Origin: an uncultured Clostridium sp.
Lineage (GTDB): Bacteria; Bacillota; Clostridia; Clostridiales; Clostridiaceae
Assembly (NCBI RefSeq): GCF_900769625.1
Contig: NZ_CAAGHK010000060.1
Location: 1 to 64,000, forward strand
Length of the DNA: 64,000 nucleotides
Direction of reading: 5' to 3'
The position numbers and the translations under genes are program-made. The notes beneath the pieces were generated by a model. It was not told the origin of the DNA and ran no database searches. It saw nothing but the letters and a program-made list of their open reading frames with translations. This document shows positions 1-8,373 of this stretch, in pieces. Every line of letters starts with the position of its first letter. Within the stretch, counting starts at the first letter, position 1.

Positions 1-2
1 AA

Positions 3-416
3 GATATCTTAGGAGAAGACAAAGCTGAAGATACAACTACTACAGTTAAGACTGGATGGGATCAATTAGCTGATGGCACTTGGAACTTATACGATGCAAC
101 TGGTGCTAAAGTAACTGGTTGGGCTAACGTTGGTGGAGTATGGTACTACATGGACAAGACTACTGCTGTTATGAAGACTGGTTGGGTAAATGATAACGGA
201 ACTTGGTACTACTGCAACGCTTCAGGTGCAATGCAAACTGGTTGGTTATTAGATGGATCAACTTGGTACTACTTACAATCAAACGGAACTATGAAAACTG
301 GCTGGTTCCAAGACACTGATGGAAGATGGTACTACTTAAATGCTAATGGATCAATGGCTGCTAACACAAGTGTTGATGGTTACAAATTAGGAGCTAATGG
401 AGCTTGGATCAGATAG
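3..416 (+). CDS. Cell-wall-binding repeat protein, C-terminal fragment (cut by window edge)
   Basis: The reading frame is open from base 3 with no start inside the window, so this is the 3' end of a gene that begins upstream. The 137 visible residues are a string of about 20-residue cell-wall-binding repeats of the CW_binding/choline-binding type (GW...GTWYYL...GAMKT), closing with a tail ending GANGAWIR. The same tail ends three of the neighbouring paralogues (two end exactly in GANGAWIR, one in GSNGAWVR). The short piece before the repeats (DILGEDKAEDTTTT) aligns with the same position in the genes at 632 and 2936. The missing part is therefore probably the same large secreted N-terminal domain. 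The repeats would hold the protein non-covalently on the cell wall. An internal ATG at 150 is not the real start. Confidence 0.9.
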   Translation, partial: DILGEDKAEDTTTTVKTGWDQLADGTWNLYDATGAKVTGWANVGGVWYYMDKTTAVMKTGWVNDNGTWYYCNASGAMQTGWLLDGSTWYYLQSNGTMKTGWFQDTDGRWYYLNANGSMAANTSVDGYKLGANGAWIR

Positions 417-436
417 TCTGATTTAAGACAATTTAA

Positions 437-478
437 ATATAGAGAATATTCATTTTGAATATTCTCTATATTTTTTTA
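437..478 (+). terminator. Intrinsic terminator after the first cell-wall-binding gene
   Basis: A perfect 16-bp stem (437-452 with 456-471) and a 3-nt loop are followed by a run of T. It ends transcription of the partial gene at the window start. Confidence 0.9.
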
Positions 479-631
479 TAAAAAATTGATTTTATTAACA
501 TTTAAAAAATAAAAATAAAATAATTTATAAATATAATAAAAAAAAGGACTAAAAAGTAAAAATGAGTCTGTATTATATGGTGAAAACAAATTATCGATAA
601 TTTTTAATATTTACTTGGGAGGATATTAATT

Positions 632-2497
632 ATGATAAAAAGAACAACAAAGGCTACAGCTTTATTATTAGCAGCAGCTTCAATTATTTCAACAGTGCCA
701 ACAATGGCAGCAAGCAGATTAGGAACAAAGGATGGAACAATAGAAAATGCTATAGCATTCTCAGAAGGAAGATACCTTTATCAAGGTTATAGAACAGATG
801 ATGATGACAATGGATTATACTATAATTCTGGTGATAAAGATAAGATGCTTGATGATGCTGATGAAATCATTGCAAAGTTTAACAACAAATATGTTTTAGT
901 AGAAGACGGCAGTGATGAATATGTTGTAGATATGTCTACAGGTAAAATTACTGATGAAGATACATTAGAGGATTTAAGATCTACTGCTGAAATTAAATTA
1001 AAGAATAAATTAGATGATACAGATAGATATGGCTCAGCTATAGGTTTTGGTGTTACAGGCACTACTTTTGAAGAAGTATCAGATAATAAATTTGAAGATT
1101 TATGGTATAGATATGAAGTTGAAAAAACTTCATCAGCAGCTAATGGATCAAACTTTGATAAGTTTGGATATACAACTTCTTCAGGAAAATACATAGACTG
1201 CTCATATGATTTAAATCTTTATGTATATTATAATTCAACAACTGGTTCAGCATCAAATGGTAAAACATATAAGATAGCAGATATTGAAGATTCAGTTGAT
1301 ATTACAGCTGATGAAAGCAGAAAAGCTGATAAGAATTTTAAAGCTGCAGAAGCAGGAAAGAAAGATAAATTAAAAATTACAAACTTAAAATTCTTAAAAT
1401 ATTTAGGACAAGATTCTAAATACATTTACTCACTAATTCAAGTAAATGTTGAAAATTCAGTAGACGTTAAGACAAATAAAGTAAATAATGAAGCACGCTA
1501 CTATGTTCAAAAAGTAAGCAAAGAGCAAGGGGATAAAGAAGGCAAGGCATACAAACCAAAAAGTACAGAAATGTTTGAAGTAACAAATGCTATTGGAGAT
1601 TCTGATTCAGAAAATGCTCATAAAACTTTAATAGATAGATTAGTTAAAGGTGGAGAAGAAAGAATTGAAACTGCAATTGTTGATGGAAACTTATATGTAG
1701 TTTATGGCAATGATGATACTGTAAATGTAGAAAAGATAACTTTAAAGACTAGCCATAAAGTTGATAGATACTATATGAATAGTAATAATGAAGCTAAGCT
1801 TAAAGATGGAAAAGTTGGAGTTAGAGTTGCTGTTAAGTCTGATGATACAGATGAAGATATGAGCGACTGGTCAATCGATGTAAACGGAAATGTATGGGCT
1901 ATTTACAAAGGTAAGATAATGAAGTCTACAAAAGCAGGAAAATTTGAAACTGTTTATACTTGTGATAGATCATTAGATAAATTAGACGTTTATGATGAGA
2001 AAAACTTAATAGCATGGGAAAAAGACGGTGATGTTTACACAACAGTAACTGAAGGCTCAAATGCAGCTAAAGATGAGGCGGAAGATATTATTGGAGATAA
2101 AGAAGATACAACAGTTAAAACTGGATGGAACCAAAAAGCTGATGGTACTTGGGTACTTTATGATGCAACTGGAGCTCAAGTAAAAGGCTGGGCTAATGTT
2201 GGTGGTACTTGGTATTATATGGATCCTGTTACGGGAGCAATGAGAACAGGCTGGCTACTTGAAGGTGGTAACTGGTATTACTTAAATCCAGTATCAGATG
2301 GATGGAAAGGTGCAATGAAGACAGGCTGGTTAAATGATAGAGGAACTTGGTACTACTTACAACCAAGTGGAGCAATGAAGACAGGCTGGTTAAATGACAA
2401 CGGAACTTGGTACTACTTACAATCAAATGGAGCGATGGCTTCAAACACAACAGTTGGTGGCTATAGATTAGGAGCTAATGGAGCTTGGATCAGATAG
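632..2497 (+). CDS. Secreted cell-wall-binding repeat protein, paralogue 1
   Basis: This is a 621-residue secreted protein. A signal peptide covers about residues 1-26 (MIKRTT, then a hydrophobic stretch ending TMAA). Residues of about 30-490 form a domain I cannot name, rich in Asp, Lys and Tyr, with the recurring phrases DGTIE, DDDDNG.YYN and KDK.LDDADE, and ending in VYTCDRSLDKLDVYDE. The last 125 or so residues are five to six GW/WYY cell-wall-binding repeats and the common tail GANGAWIR. The ATG has a strong GGGAGG site 10 bases upstream. The same architecture is repeated at 2936 and 8374, so this is a local gene family. It is probably a surface-layer-like or wall-associated protein. Its molecular function is unknown. 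Confidence 0.9.
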   Translation: MIKRTTKATALLLAAASIISTVPTMAASRLGTKDGTIENAIAFSEGRYLYQGYRTDDDDNGLYYNSGDKDKMLDDADEIIAKFNNKYVLVEDGSDEYVVDMSTGKITDEDTLEDLRSTAEIKLKNKLDDTDRYGSAIGFGVTGTTFEEVSDNKFEDLWYRYEVEKTSSAANGSNFDKFGYTTSSGKYIDCSYDLNLYVYYNSTTGSASNGKTYKIADIEDSVDITADESRKADKNFKAAEAGKKDKLKITNLKFLKYLGQDSKYIYSLIQVNVENSVDVKTNKVNNEARYYVQKVSKEQGDKEGKAYKPKSTEMFEVTNAIGDSDSENAHKTLIDRLVKGGEERIETAIVDGNLYVVYGNDDTVNVEKITLKTSHKVDRYYMNSNNEAKLKDGKVGVRVAVKSDDTDEDMSDWSIDVNGNVWAIYKGKIMKSTKAGKFETVYTCDRSLDKLDVYDEKNLIAWEKDGDVYTTVTEGSNAAKDEAEDIIGDKEDTTVKTGWNQKADGTWVLYDATGAQVKGWANVGGTWYYMDPVTGAMRTGWLLEGGNWYYLNPVSDGWKGAMKTGWLNDRGTWYYLQPSGAMKTGWLNDNGTWYYLQSNGAMASNTTVGGYRLGANGAWIR

Positions 2498-2507
2498 TTT
2501 TCCATAT

Positions 2508-2540
2508 AAAAAAGGCGGGGATTTATTCCCGTCTTTTTTT
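2508..2540 (+). terminator. Intrinsic terminator
   Basis: A GC-rich stem (AAAGGCGGG with CCCGTCTTT, one G-T pair) is followed by a T run. An outer TCCAT/ATGGA pairing extends the hairpin. Confidence 0.9.
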
Positions 2541-2935
2541 ATGGAAAATTATTTTTATGTTTAATAGTACTTTTTAAAAGATAAAAAAATTATCTTAAAT
2601 TAGCCTGGTAGTAGAATAAATAACAGTTGAATTTGTTAATTATATAGGACTTATTTAATTACTATTCAATATTTTTTGATGGAGAAAGTCGAATTTAAAT
2701 TTTATGAATTCGTTTAAAAACATCTATATTATAAATATACTTAAACATAGATAAAACCTTAATTTTACATAAAGTTATTATTAACAAAATATTAATAATA
2801 TGTTAATTATTGTTTAAGAAAAATTAATACTAAAAAGGTCCCAAAAGGAATTTTTTGATGGTACAATATAGTGATAGAAGAATAATACATTTATTCAATC
2901 TATTTAAAATAAAGAAATAAAATGGAGGGAAAGAA
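2541..2935. other. Intergenic stretch upstream of paralogue 2
   Basis: This is about 395 bp of very AT-rich DNA with no ORF. Near its end, AAAAAGG (2832-2838) and TACAAT (2862-2867) are spaced exactly as AAAAAGG (541-547) and TATTAT (571-576) upstream of paralogue 1, which suggests a shared promoter type. A GGAGGG ribosome binding site precedes the next start. I see nothing else. Confidence 0.5.
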
Positions 2936-4855
2936 ATGTTAAATAAAACAACAAAATTAACAGCATTATTAGTAGCAGCAGCTTCCGTTGTTTCTACTAT
3001 GCCAGTAATGGCCGCAACAAGACTTGCCAGTAAGGATGGTACTGTAGAAAAAGGTGTTGCATTCAAAAATGGATCATACTTATTCCAAGGTTATAAAGAT
3101 GATGATGATGATAATGGAATATACTATAATGATGGTAGCAAAGATAAGTTACTTGATGATGCAGATGAAATAGATAGAAAGTTTGATAAAAAGTATGTAT
3201 CAGCTATGGATGGCAGTGATTATTATGTTGTAGATATGGAAACAGGTAAAATCACAGATGATGATACTCTTGAAGACTTACAATCAGAAGCAGAGACTAA
3301 ACTAGCAAATAAACTTGATGATACAGACAGATATAATAGTCAGAAAATGGATTTTAAATCAGGAGATAGTGGAGACTTTAGATTAAACAGAGTTAATGAC
3401 AATAAGTTTGAAGATGTATGGTATTCATATGTGGTAACAAGTACTTCTGCAGCTTCATATGATGGAAAAAATGGTAATATGGAGCAGTTTGGATACACTA
3501 CTCAGTCAGGTAAATATATTGACTGTTCTTATGATTTGAATCTATATGCATATTCAACTGTAACTACTGATGCAGCAGCTAAAGGAAAGATGTACAAAAT
3601 TGAAGATGTTGAAGACACAAAGGATGGTGTCGATGATAAGTATATGTCTGGTGAAGATAAGAAAATATCAGTAGCTGGAGTTAGGTTTGTAAAATATATA
3701 GGACAAGATGATAAATATCTTTACTCTATAATAGCTGTTAATCTTAAAAACTCATACTCTGTTTATACAGGTAAAAAGATAGATGAAACAACACCACATT
3801 ATTATGTTCAGAAAGTAAGTAAACAACAAGGGGATAAAGTAAAGGATGCATATGTACCAAAAGATACAGAATGCTATGAAATAGCTCCTGAAAAAGATGG
3901 ACAAATAGCTATGGGAAATGGTGATGTAAAGGATGCATATGAAGCACTTTTAGCTGATACAGATGGAGTATCTACTGGTCTTGACAATAAGAATATTAGA
4001 TATGCTGTAGTTGATGGTGTTATTTATGCATATTTTGAAGATGATACTGATAAAATCAAAATTTATAAGATATCACTAAAAACAAGCGAAAAACTTAATA
4101 GATATAATAGTGATTTAAAGAAAGACAAGGATGCAAGCAAATTAAGTGGACATGTTGCTCTTAAAGCTGGTGATAAAGATCACGACATGGAAGATTCCAA
4201 TGATAATAATTGTACATGGACAGTTGATGTTAATGGAGCATTATGGTTTATAGATGGCGGAAAAATATATAAATCAGTTAAGATGGGTGATTTTGAACAA
4301 GTTTATACATGCGATAGATCTATTGACAGCTTAGATGTATATGATGAAAATAACTTAATTGCATGGGATTCAGATGGTGATGTTTATACTAATGTGTCTG
4401 AAGGTTCAGCAGCTGCTAAAGAAGAAGCAGAAGAATTAATCGGAGCTAACGAAAATCCTGCACCACAAGCAAAAGTTGGCTGGGATCAATTAGCTGATGG
4501 CTCTTGGAATCTTTATGATGCTACAGGTGCAAAGGTTCTTGGATGGGCTAATGTTGGAGGTACTTGGTATTACATGGACCCTTCTACTGGAGCAATGAGA
4601 ACAGGTTGGTTGCTTGAAGGTGGTAACTGGTACTACTTAAATCCAGTTTCAGATGGATGGAAAGGTGCAATGAAGACAGGCTGGTTAAATGACAGAGGAA
4701 CTTGGTATTACCTACAACAGTCAGGTGTAATGAAGACAGGCTGGTTACAAGACACTGATGGAAGATGGTACTATCTATATTCAAATGGAGCAATGGCTGC
4801 AAATACAACAATAGATGGATATTATGTAGGTTCAAATGGAGCTTGGGTAAGATAA
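2936..4855 (+). CDS. Secreted cell-wall-binding repeat protein, paralogue 2
   Basis: This is a 639-residue paralogue of the protein at 632. It has a signal peptide (about residues 1-27, ending PVMAA), the same unnamed domain of about 470 residues (DGTVEKGVAF, DDDDDNGIYYND, a VYTCDRSIDSLDVYDE end) and five to six C-terminal GW/WYY wall-binding repeats. The ATG follows a GGAGGG site. Codon use is more ordinary than in the paralogue at 8374, so expression may be lower. It has its own upstream region and terminator and is therefore probably transcribed alone. The domain shows no enzyme motif that I can recognise. Confidence 0.9.
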   Translation: MLNKTTKLTALLVAAASVVSTMPVMAATRLASKDGTVEKGVAFKNGSYLFQGYKDDDDDNGIYYNDGSKDKLLDDADEIDRKFDKKYVSAMDGSDYYVVDMETGKITDDDTLEDLQSEAETKLANKLDDTDRYNSQKMDFKSGDSGDFRLNRVNDNKFEDVWYSYVVTSTSAASYDGKNGNMEQFGYTTQSGKYIDCSYDLNLYAYSTVTTDAAAKGKMYKIEDVEDTKDGVDDKYMSGEDKKISVAGVRFVKYIGQDDKYLYSIIAVNLKNSYSVYTGKKIDETTPHYYVQKVSKQQGDKVKDAYVPKDTECYEIAPEKDGQIAMGNGDVKDAYEALLADTDGVSTGLDNKNIRYAVVDGVIYAYFEDDTDKIKIYKISLKTSEKLNRYNSDLKKDKDASKLSGHVALKAGDKDHDMEDSNDNNCTWTVDVNGALWFIDGGKIYKSVKMGDFEQVYTCDRSIDSLDVYDENNLIAWDSDGDVYTNVSEGSAAAKEEAEELIGANENPAPQAKVGWDQLADGSWNLYDATGAKVLGWANVGGTWYYMDPSTGAMRTGWLLEGGNWYYLNPVSDGWKGAMKTGWLNDRGTWYYLQQSGVMKTGWLQDTDGRWYYLYSNGAMAANTTIDGYYVGSNGAWVR

Positions 4856-4886
4856 TTCAGCATTGAATAATATTTAATGATAAACG

Positions 4887-4925
4887 ATAAAAGATGAAGT
4901 CTTTATAAGATTTCATCTTTTATTT
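4887..4925 (+). terminator. Intrinsic terminator
   Basis: The stem ATAAAAGATGAAGTCTT pairs with AAGATTTCATCTTTTAT (one G-T pair) around a short loop, 30 bp after the stop codon. Confidence 0.75.
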
Positions 4926-5108
4926 ATGTAAAAATAGTATCTGATTTGACTGGTTCATCATATTAAAATAGGTAAAATGTGTGTTGTTGTAAATATAATA
5001 TTATAATGGTAAAATTAATAATGTATAAGTATATACATTAAGATTTGAATTAATATTAAAAGTATACTTGATTATATATTACTAAATTAACAAATAGGGG
5101 GATTAGGA

Positions 5109-6428
5109 ATGAACAAGAGAATAAATCGTATTATTTCTTCTACAGTTATAGTTACTGCTGTTTCAATGACGGGAATAAACAGCAATTTGACTTTTGGAAT
5201 TACTCAGGCTTATGCTGCAAGTTATAAATTAACCAATATCGAAATGTCAGGTGCTAAACTATACGAAAATAGTAATTACACAAAAGAACTTAAGAGTGGT
5301 GACAGATTAAAGGATACATATTATGCAAAGCTATCATCTGACAAATCTAAAGTATCAATAGATATAACAGGGGTAGATGAAGAGTGTGTATCTATAATCA
5401 AGACAAAGAGTGGCAAGACTTATAAACCTGGTAAAGATATACCAATATTAACTGGAAAAACAACATTGAAAGTAATTGTTTATGAAGATGCAGAAAAGAA
5501 AAAAGAAAAGAAGACATATAAGATAATTATAAAGAGATATACAAAAGAGGAAGAAGAAGAAATAAAAAATGATGATCAGTCTGATATTTATTTACAGACT
5601 CTTGAATTAGACTATGGTGATACTCCAATAGGATTCAGATTTAATAAGACAACTTATGATGTCGCAGTTGATCCTGATATTAAAACAATTGCTGTAAAAG
5701 CTGTGCCAGAAGATGGAGCTTATGATGTTCGTATTAATGGAATAAAAGTTGATGAAAATAATGATTATAAAAAGAATGTAAGTCTTTATTCAAAAGGAAC
5801 TACAACAGTAGAAATAACCCTTTCGTATGATGATGAAGAGTACAGAAAATACACAATAAATATTACAAAGAAGGACAAGACTCAGCAGGAGAACATTGAA
5901 ACAACTGAGTCATCTAAGGAAAACAGCAATAAAAATGAGTCAAGTACTACTGAGATAGATAATAAAGATAAAAATCAAAATGATACAAATACTAATTTAT
6001 CGAATACCCAAAGCAGTAATACTGTAAACAATTCTAATCCAGCTCAGTCAAATAAAATAGGATGGATAAAGGATGCTGAAAAGTGGAAATATAATGACGA
6101 CTATGGTAATGCATTAAAAAATACTTGGTTCTATGATAGGAATTATGGAAAAACATATTATTTCAATAATGATGGATACATGGTAACAGGATGGCAGAAG
6201 TTAAATAATTCATGGTACTATCTTGATAATAGCGGTGCTATGGTGACAGGATGGCAAAAAATAGGGACAAGCTGGTATTACTTAGATTACGATGGAAGAA
6301 TGAAAACAGGATGGTTTAAGGATAGCGATGGAAAGTATTATTATTTCTACACATCTGGTCAGATGGCATCCAGCACAACTATAAATGGATATAAATTAGG
6401 TGCTGATGGAGCATGGATATATAGATAA
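5109..6428 (+). CDS. Secreted protein with cadherin-like domain and cell-wall-binding repeats
   Basis: This is a 439-residue secreted protein. The signal peptide runs to about residue 37 (TQAYA). Residues of about 40-145 resemble a degenerate beta-sandwich. Residues of about 158-255 are a clear cadherin-like beta-sandwich (Pfam Cadherin-like, PF12733 type: DIYLQTLELDYGD ... YDVAVDPDIKTIAVKA ... YTINITK). A Ser/Asn/Thr-rich linker follows (about 260-310), then four GW/WYY wall-binding repeats ending LGADGAWIYR. A GGGGGATT site precedes the ATG. The next gene starts 66 bp downstream with no terminator between, so the two are probably co-transcribed. It is likely a wall-attached adhesion or scaffold protein, which is an inference from domain content. 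Confidence 0.88.
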   Translation: MNKRINRIISSTVIVTAVSMTGINSNLTFGITQAYAASYKLTNIEMSGAKLYENSNYTKELKSGDRLKDTYYAKLSSDKSKVSIDITGVDEECVSIIKTKSGKTYKPGKDIPILTGKTTLKVIVYEDAEKKKEKKTYKIIIKRYTKEEEEEIKNDDQSDIYLQTLELDYGDTPIGFRFNKTTYDVAVDPDIKTIAVKAVPEDGAYDVRINGIKVDENNDYKKNVSLYSKGTTTVEITLSYDDEEYRKYTINITKKDKTQQENIETTESSKENSNKNESSTTEIDNKDKNQNDTNTNLSNTQSSNTVNNSNPAQSNKIGWIKDAEKWKYNDDYGNALKNTWFYDRNYGKTYYFNNDGYMVTGWQKLNNSWYYLDNSGAMVTGWQKIGTSWYYLDYDGRMKTGWFKDSDGKYYYFYTSGQMASSTTINGYKLGADGAWIYR

Positions 6429-6494
6429 TTATTAAATTTTGATATGGTATTAACAAGATTTTATTGAGAAGGAAAAGAAAGGAATGTTTTTATT

Positions 6495-8084
6495 ATGAAT
6501 AAAAGAATAAAACGTATAGTAGCTATTGTTTTAGCTGTGGGTGCAGTTTCTGCAGTTGAACCATCAAAGTATGTTAATATAATGAGTACTGAGGCATATG
6601 CAAGCAGTGATATATATTTAAAAAGCATAAGTGTAATGGATGGTGATGATATTACACTAACAAAAACAAAAAAGACTTATTCAACTAATGTACCAAATTC
6701 TACAGGTATAGCTTATATAAGAGTAATCACTAACAATAAAGATGATGTAGTTACTATAGATGGTCATAAAATGGAGAATAGTTCAAATAGAAAATATAAA
6801 TATGAATATCCTCTTGAAAAAGGTAAGAACGAAGTTGAAATAGAAGTTGAAAGCGAAGATGGAGATGACAGCAGGACATATACTTTAAAAATCGACAGAG
6901 GTGGAAAGCAGTCTGATGATGAAGAATCTGTATTTCTTGATATGATAAATGTTGATTACGGTGAAGTTGAATTTGAAAAAGAAAAAACAGAATATGATTT
7001 AGAAGTAGATGAGGATGTTTCTGAAATAAGAATACAGGCAAAACCTGAAAAAAGCAGTACAAAAGTTTATATAGAAGGAAGTAAAGTTACTGAAGATGAT
7101 AAGTATAGAAAAAGTGTAAAACTTTACAAAGGTGCAAATGCTGTAACTATAGACTTAGAAGATGAAGATGATGAAGATAATACTAAAAAGTATACTTTAA
7201 ATATCTATAGAGGTAAAAACCCAAACAGTAATGTGACTGTTGATACAAGCAAGTTTGATACAACTCAGGATGAAATATATTTGGATAATCTTCTTGTTAA
7301 TGATGGAGAGTTAAAAATTTCACCTAATTTCAATAAGAAAATTACATCATACACTTTAGATGTTCAAGAAACAACTGATAGTATAATTGTTAAAGGTGAT
7401 ACTGAATATGATGCAAATATAGTAAAAATCAATGGAATCTCTGCTGATTCTAAAAATAGAAAAAGAGTACAACTTACTCCAGGAAAAAATGTGATTGAAG
7501 TTCAGGTTAATAATGATGTTAAAAGTGATGATAAGGATTATGAAAAGAGAGTATATACTTTAACTGTTTACAGAGGTATAAGTGAGGGAACTTCAGCAAC
7601 AAATAAGACAGAATCAGCTGAAAATACAGATAAAGACAAGAATGAAATAGCTGTAGATAAAAATAATAGCTCAAATACAAATAATTCAGGTAATGGGAAT
7701 ACCATTGTGAAGCCTAGTCAATGGGTAAATGTTATGGGGAAATGGCAATATAATGATGTGTCAGGAAATCCATTAAAGAATACATGGTTCTATGATAACA
7801 GCAATGGAAAGACATATTATCTACAGCCAGATGGAAACATGGCTATAGGATGGATAATATATAATGGTTCATGGTATTATTTAGACCAGAGTGGTGCAAA
7901 GCAGACTGGATGGCAGCATCTTGGTTCATCATGGTATTATCTTGATAGCGAAGGAAAAATGCAGACTGGATGGTTTAAAGACAGTGATGGAAAGTGGTAT
8001 TATTTATATGATTCTGGAGCAATGGCAGCAAATACTATAATTGACGGATATAAATTAGGTTCTGATGGAGCTTGGATAAAATAA
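6495..8084 (+). CDS. Secreted protein with three cadherin-like domains and cell-wall-binding repeats
   Basis: This is a 529-residue secreted protein with a signal peptide ending at about residue 37 (TEAYA). Three consecutive cadherin-like beta-sandwich units begin DIYLKSISV, VFLDMINVDYG and EIYLDNLLVNDG; each ends in a Y(T/K)L.I.RG strand. An Asn/Thr/Lys linker and four GW/WYY wall-binding repeats follow. It is a close relative of the preceding gene, with more beta-sandwich units, as expected from internal domain duplication. The ribosome binding site AAAGGAA lies 9-15 bases before the ATG. It probably forms a two-gene operon with 5109, ended by the terminator at 8094. The function is inferred to be a surface stalk or adhesin. 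Confidence 0.88.
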   Translation: MNKRIKRIVAIVLAVGAVSAVEPSKYVNIMSTEAYASSDIYLKSISVMDGDDITLTKTKKTYSTNVPNSTGIAYIRVITNNKDDVVTIDGHKMENSSNRKYKYEYPLEKGKNEVEIEVESEDGDDSRTYTLKIDRGGKQSDDEESVFLDMINVDYGEVEFEKEKTEYDLEVDEDVSEIRIQAKPEKSSTKVYIEGSKVTEDDKYRKSVKLYKGANAVTIDLEDEDDEDNTKKYTLNIYRGKNPNSNVTVDTSKFDTTQDEIYLDNLLVNDGELKISPNFNKKITSYTLDVQETTDSIIVKGDTEYDANIVKINGISADSKNRKRVQLTPGKNVIEVQVNNDVKSDDKDYEKRVYTLTVYRGISEGTSATNKTESAENTDKDKNEIAVDKNNSSNTNNSGNGNTIVKPSQWVNVMGKWQYNDVSGNPLKNTWFYDNSNGKTYYLQPDGNMAIGWIIYNGSWYYLDQSGAKQTGWQHLGSSWYYLDSEGKMQTGWFKDSDGKWYYLYDSGAMAANTIIDGYKLGSDGAWIK

Positions 8085-8093
8085 TATGTTTAA

Positions 8094-8147
8094 AGAGTAT
8101 GGCTTTAATGGCATTAATGTTGTTCAAGCCATACTCTCATTTTTTTG
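8094..8147 (+). terminator. Intrinsic terminator of the cadherin-like gene pair
   Basis: A perfect 12-bp stem (AGAGTATGGCTT, 8094-8105, with 8126-8137) is followed by CATTTTTTT. Confidence 0.88.
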
Positions 8148-8307
8148 CAAGAAAAATAAGTTTTACCATAAATATAGTTTATTTATATTTTTTAAAGTTT
8201 AATAGAATAAAAATGTAATTAAATCCATAATATAACATGGAAATATATTAAGAATAATAAAAGTTTAATAAAATAAACAAGAAATTACAGTAATGACATT
8301 ATAAGTT

Positions 8308-8336
8308 TAGACAAGAGTAGACAAGCTTGGTATAAT
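8308..8336 (+). promoter_or_regulatory. Sigma-A promoter for paralogue 3
   Basis: A -35 element TAGACA (8308-8313), an exact 17-bp spacer and a -10 element TATAAT (8331-8336) are present. Transcription would start near 8343. This rules out the in-frame ATG at 8335 and supports the ATG at 8374. Confidence 0.8.
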
Positions 8337-8373
8337 GAGTATTGAATTTAAAAAAACCGAGGGGGAAGAACCA

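Noticed and set aside
820..1194. Minus-strand ORF of 124 codons
   Set aside because: It lies wholly inside the secreted protein gene at 632 with no upstream signals.
2229..2450. Minus-strand ORF of 73 codons inside the wall-binding repeats (and a similar one at 4584-4835)
   Set aside because: It is the mirror of the repetitive GW/WYY coding sequence; the same phantom appears in each paralogue and has no ribosome binding site.
8335..8373. ATG at 8335 as start of paralogue 3
   Set aside because: It overlaps the TATAAT promoter element and would not be in the transcript; the ATG at 8374 has the ribosome binding site and the paralogue-like signal peptide.
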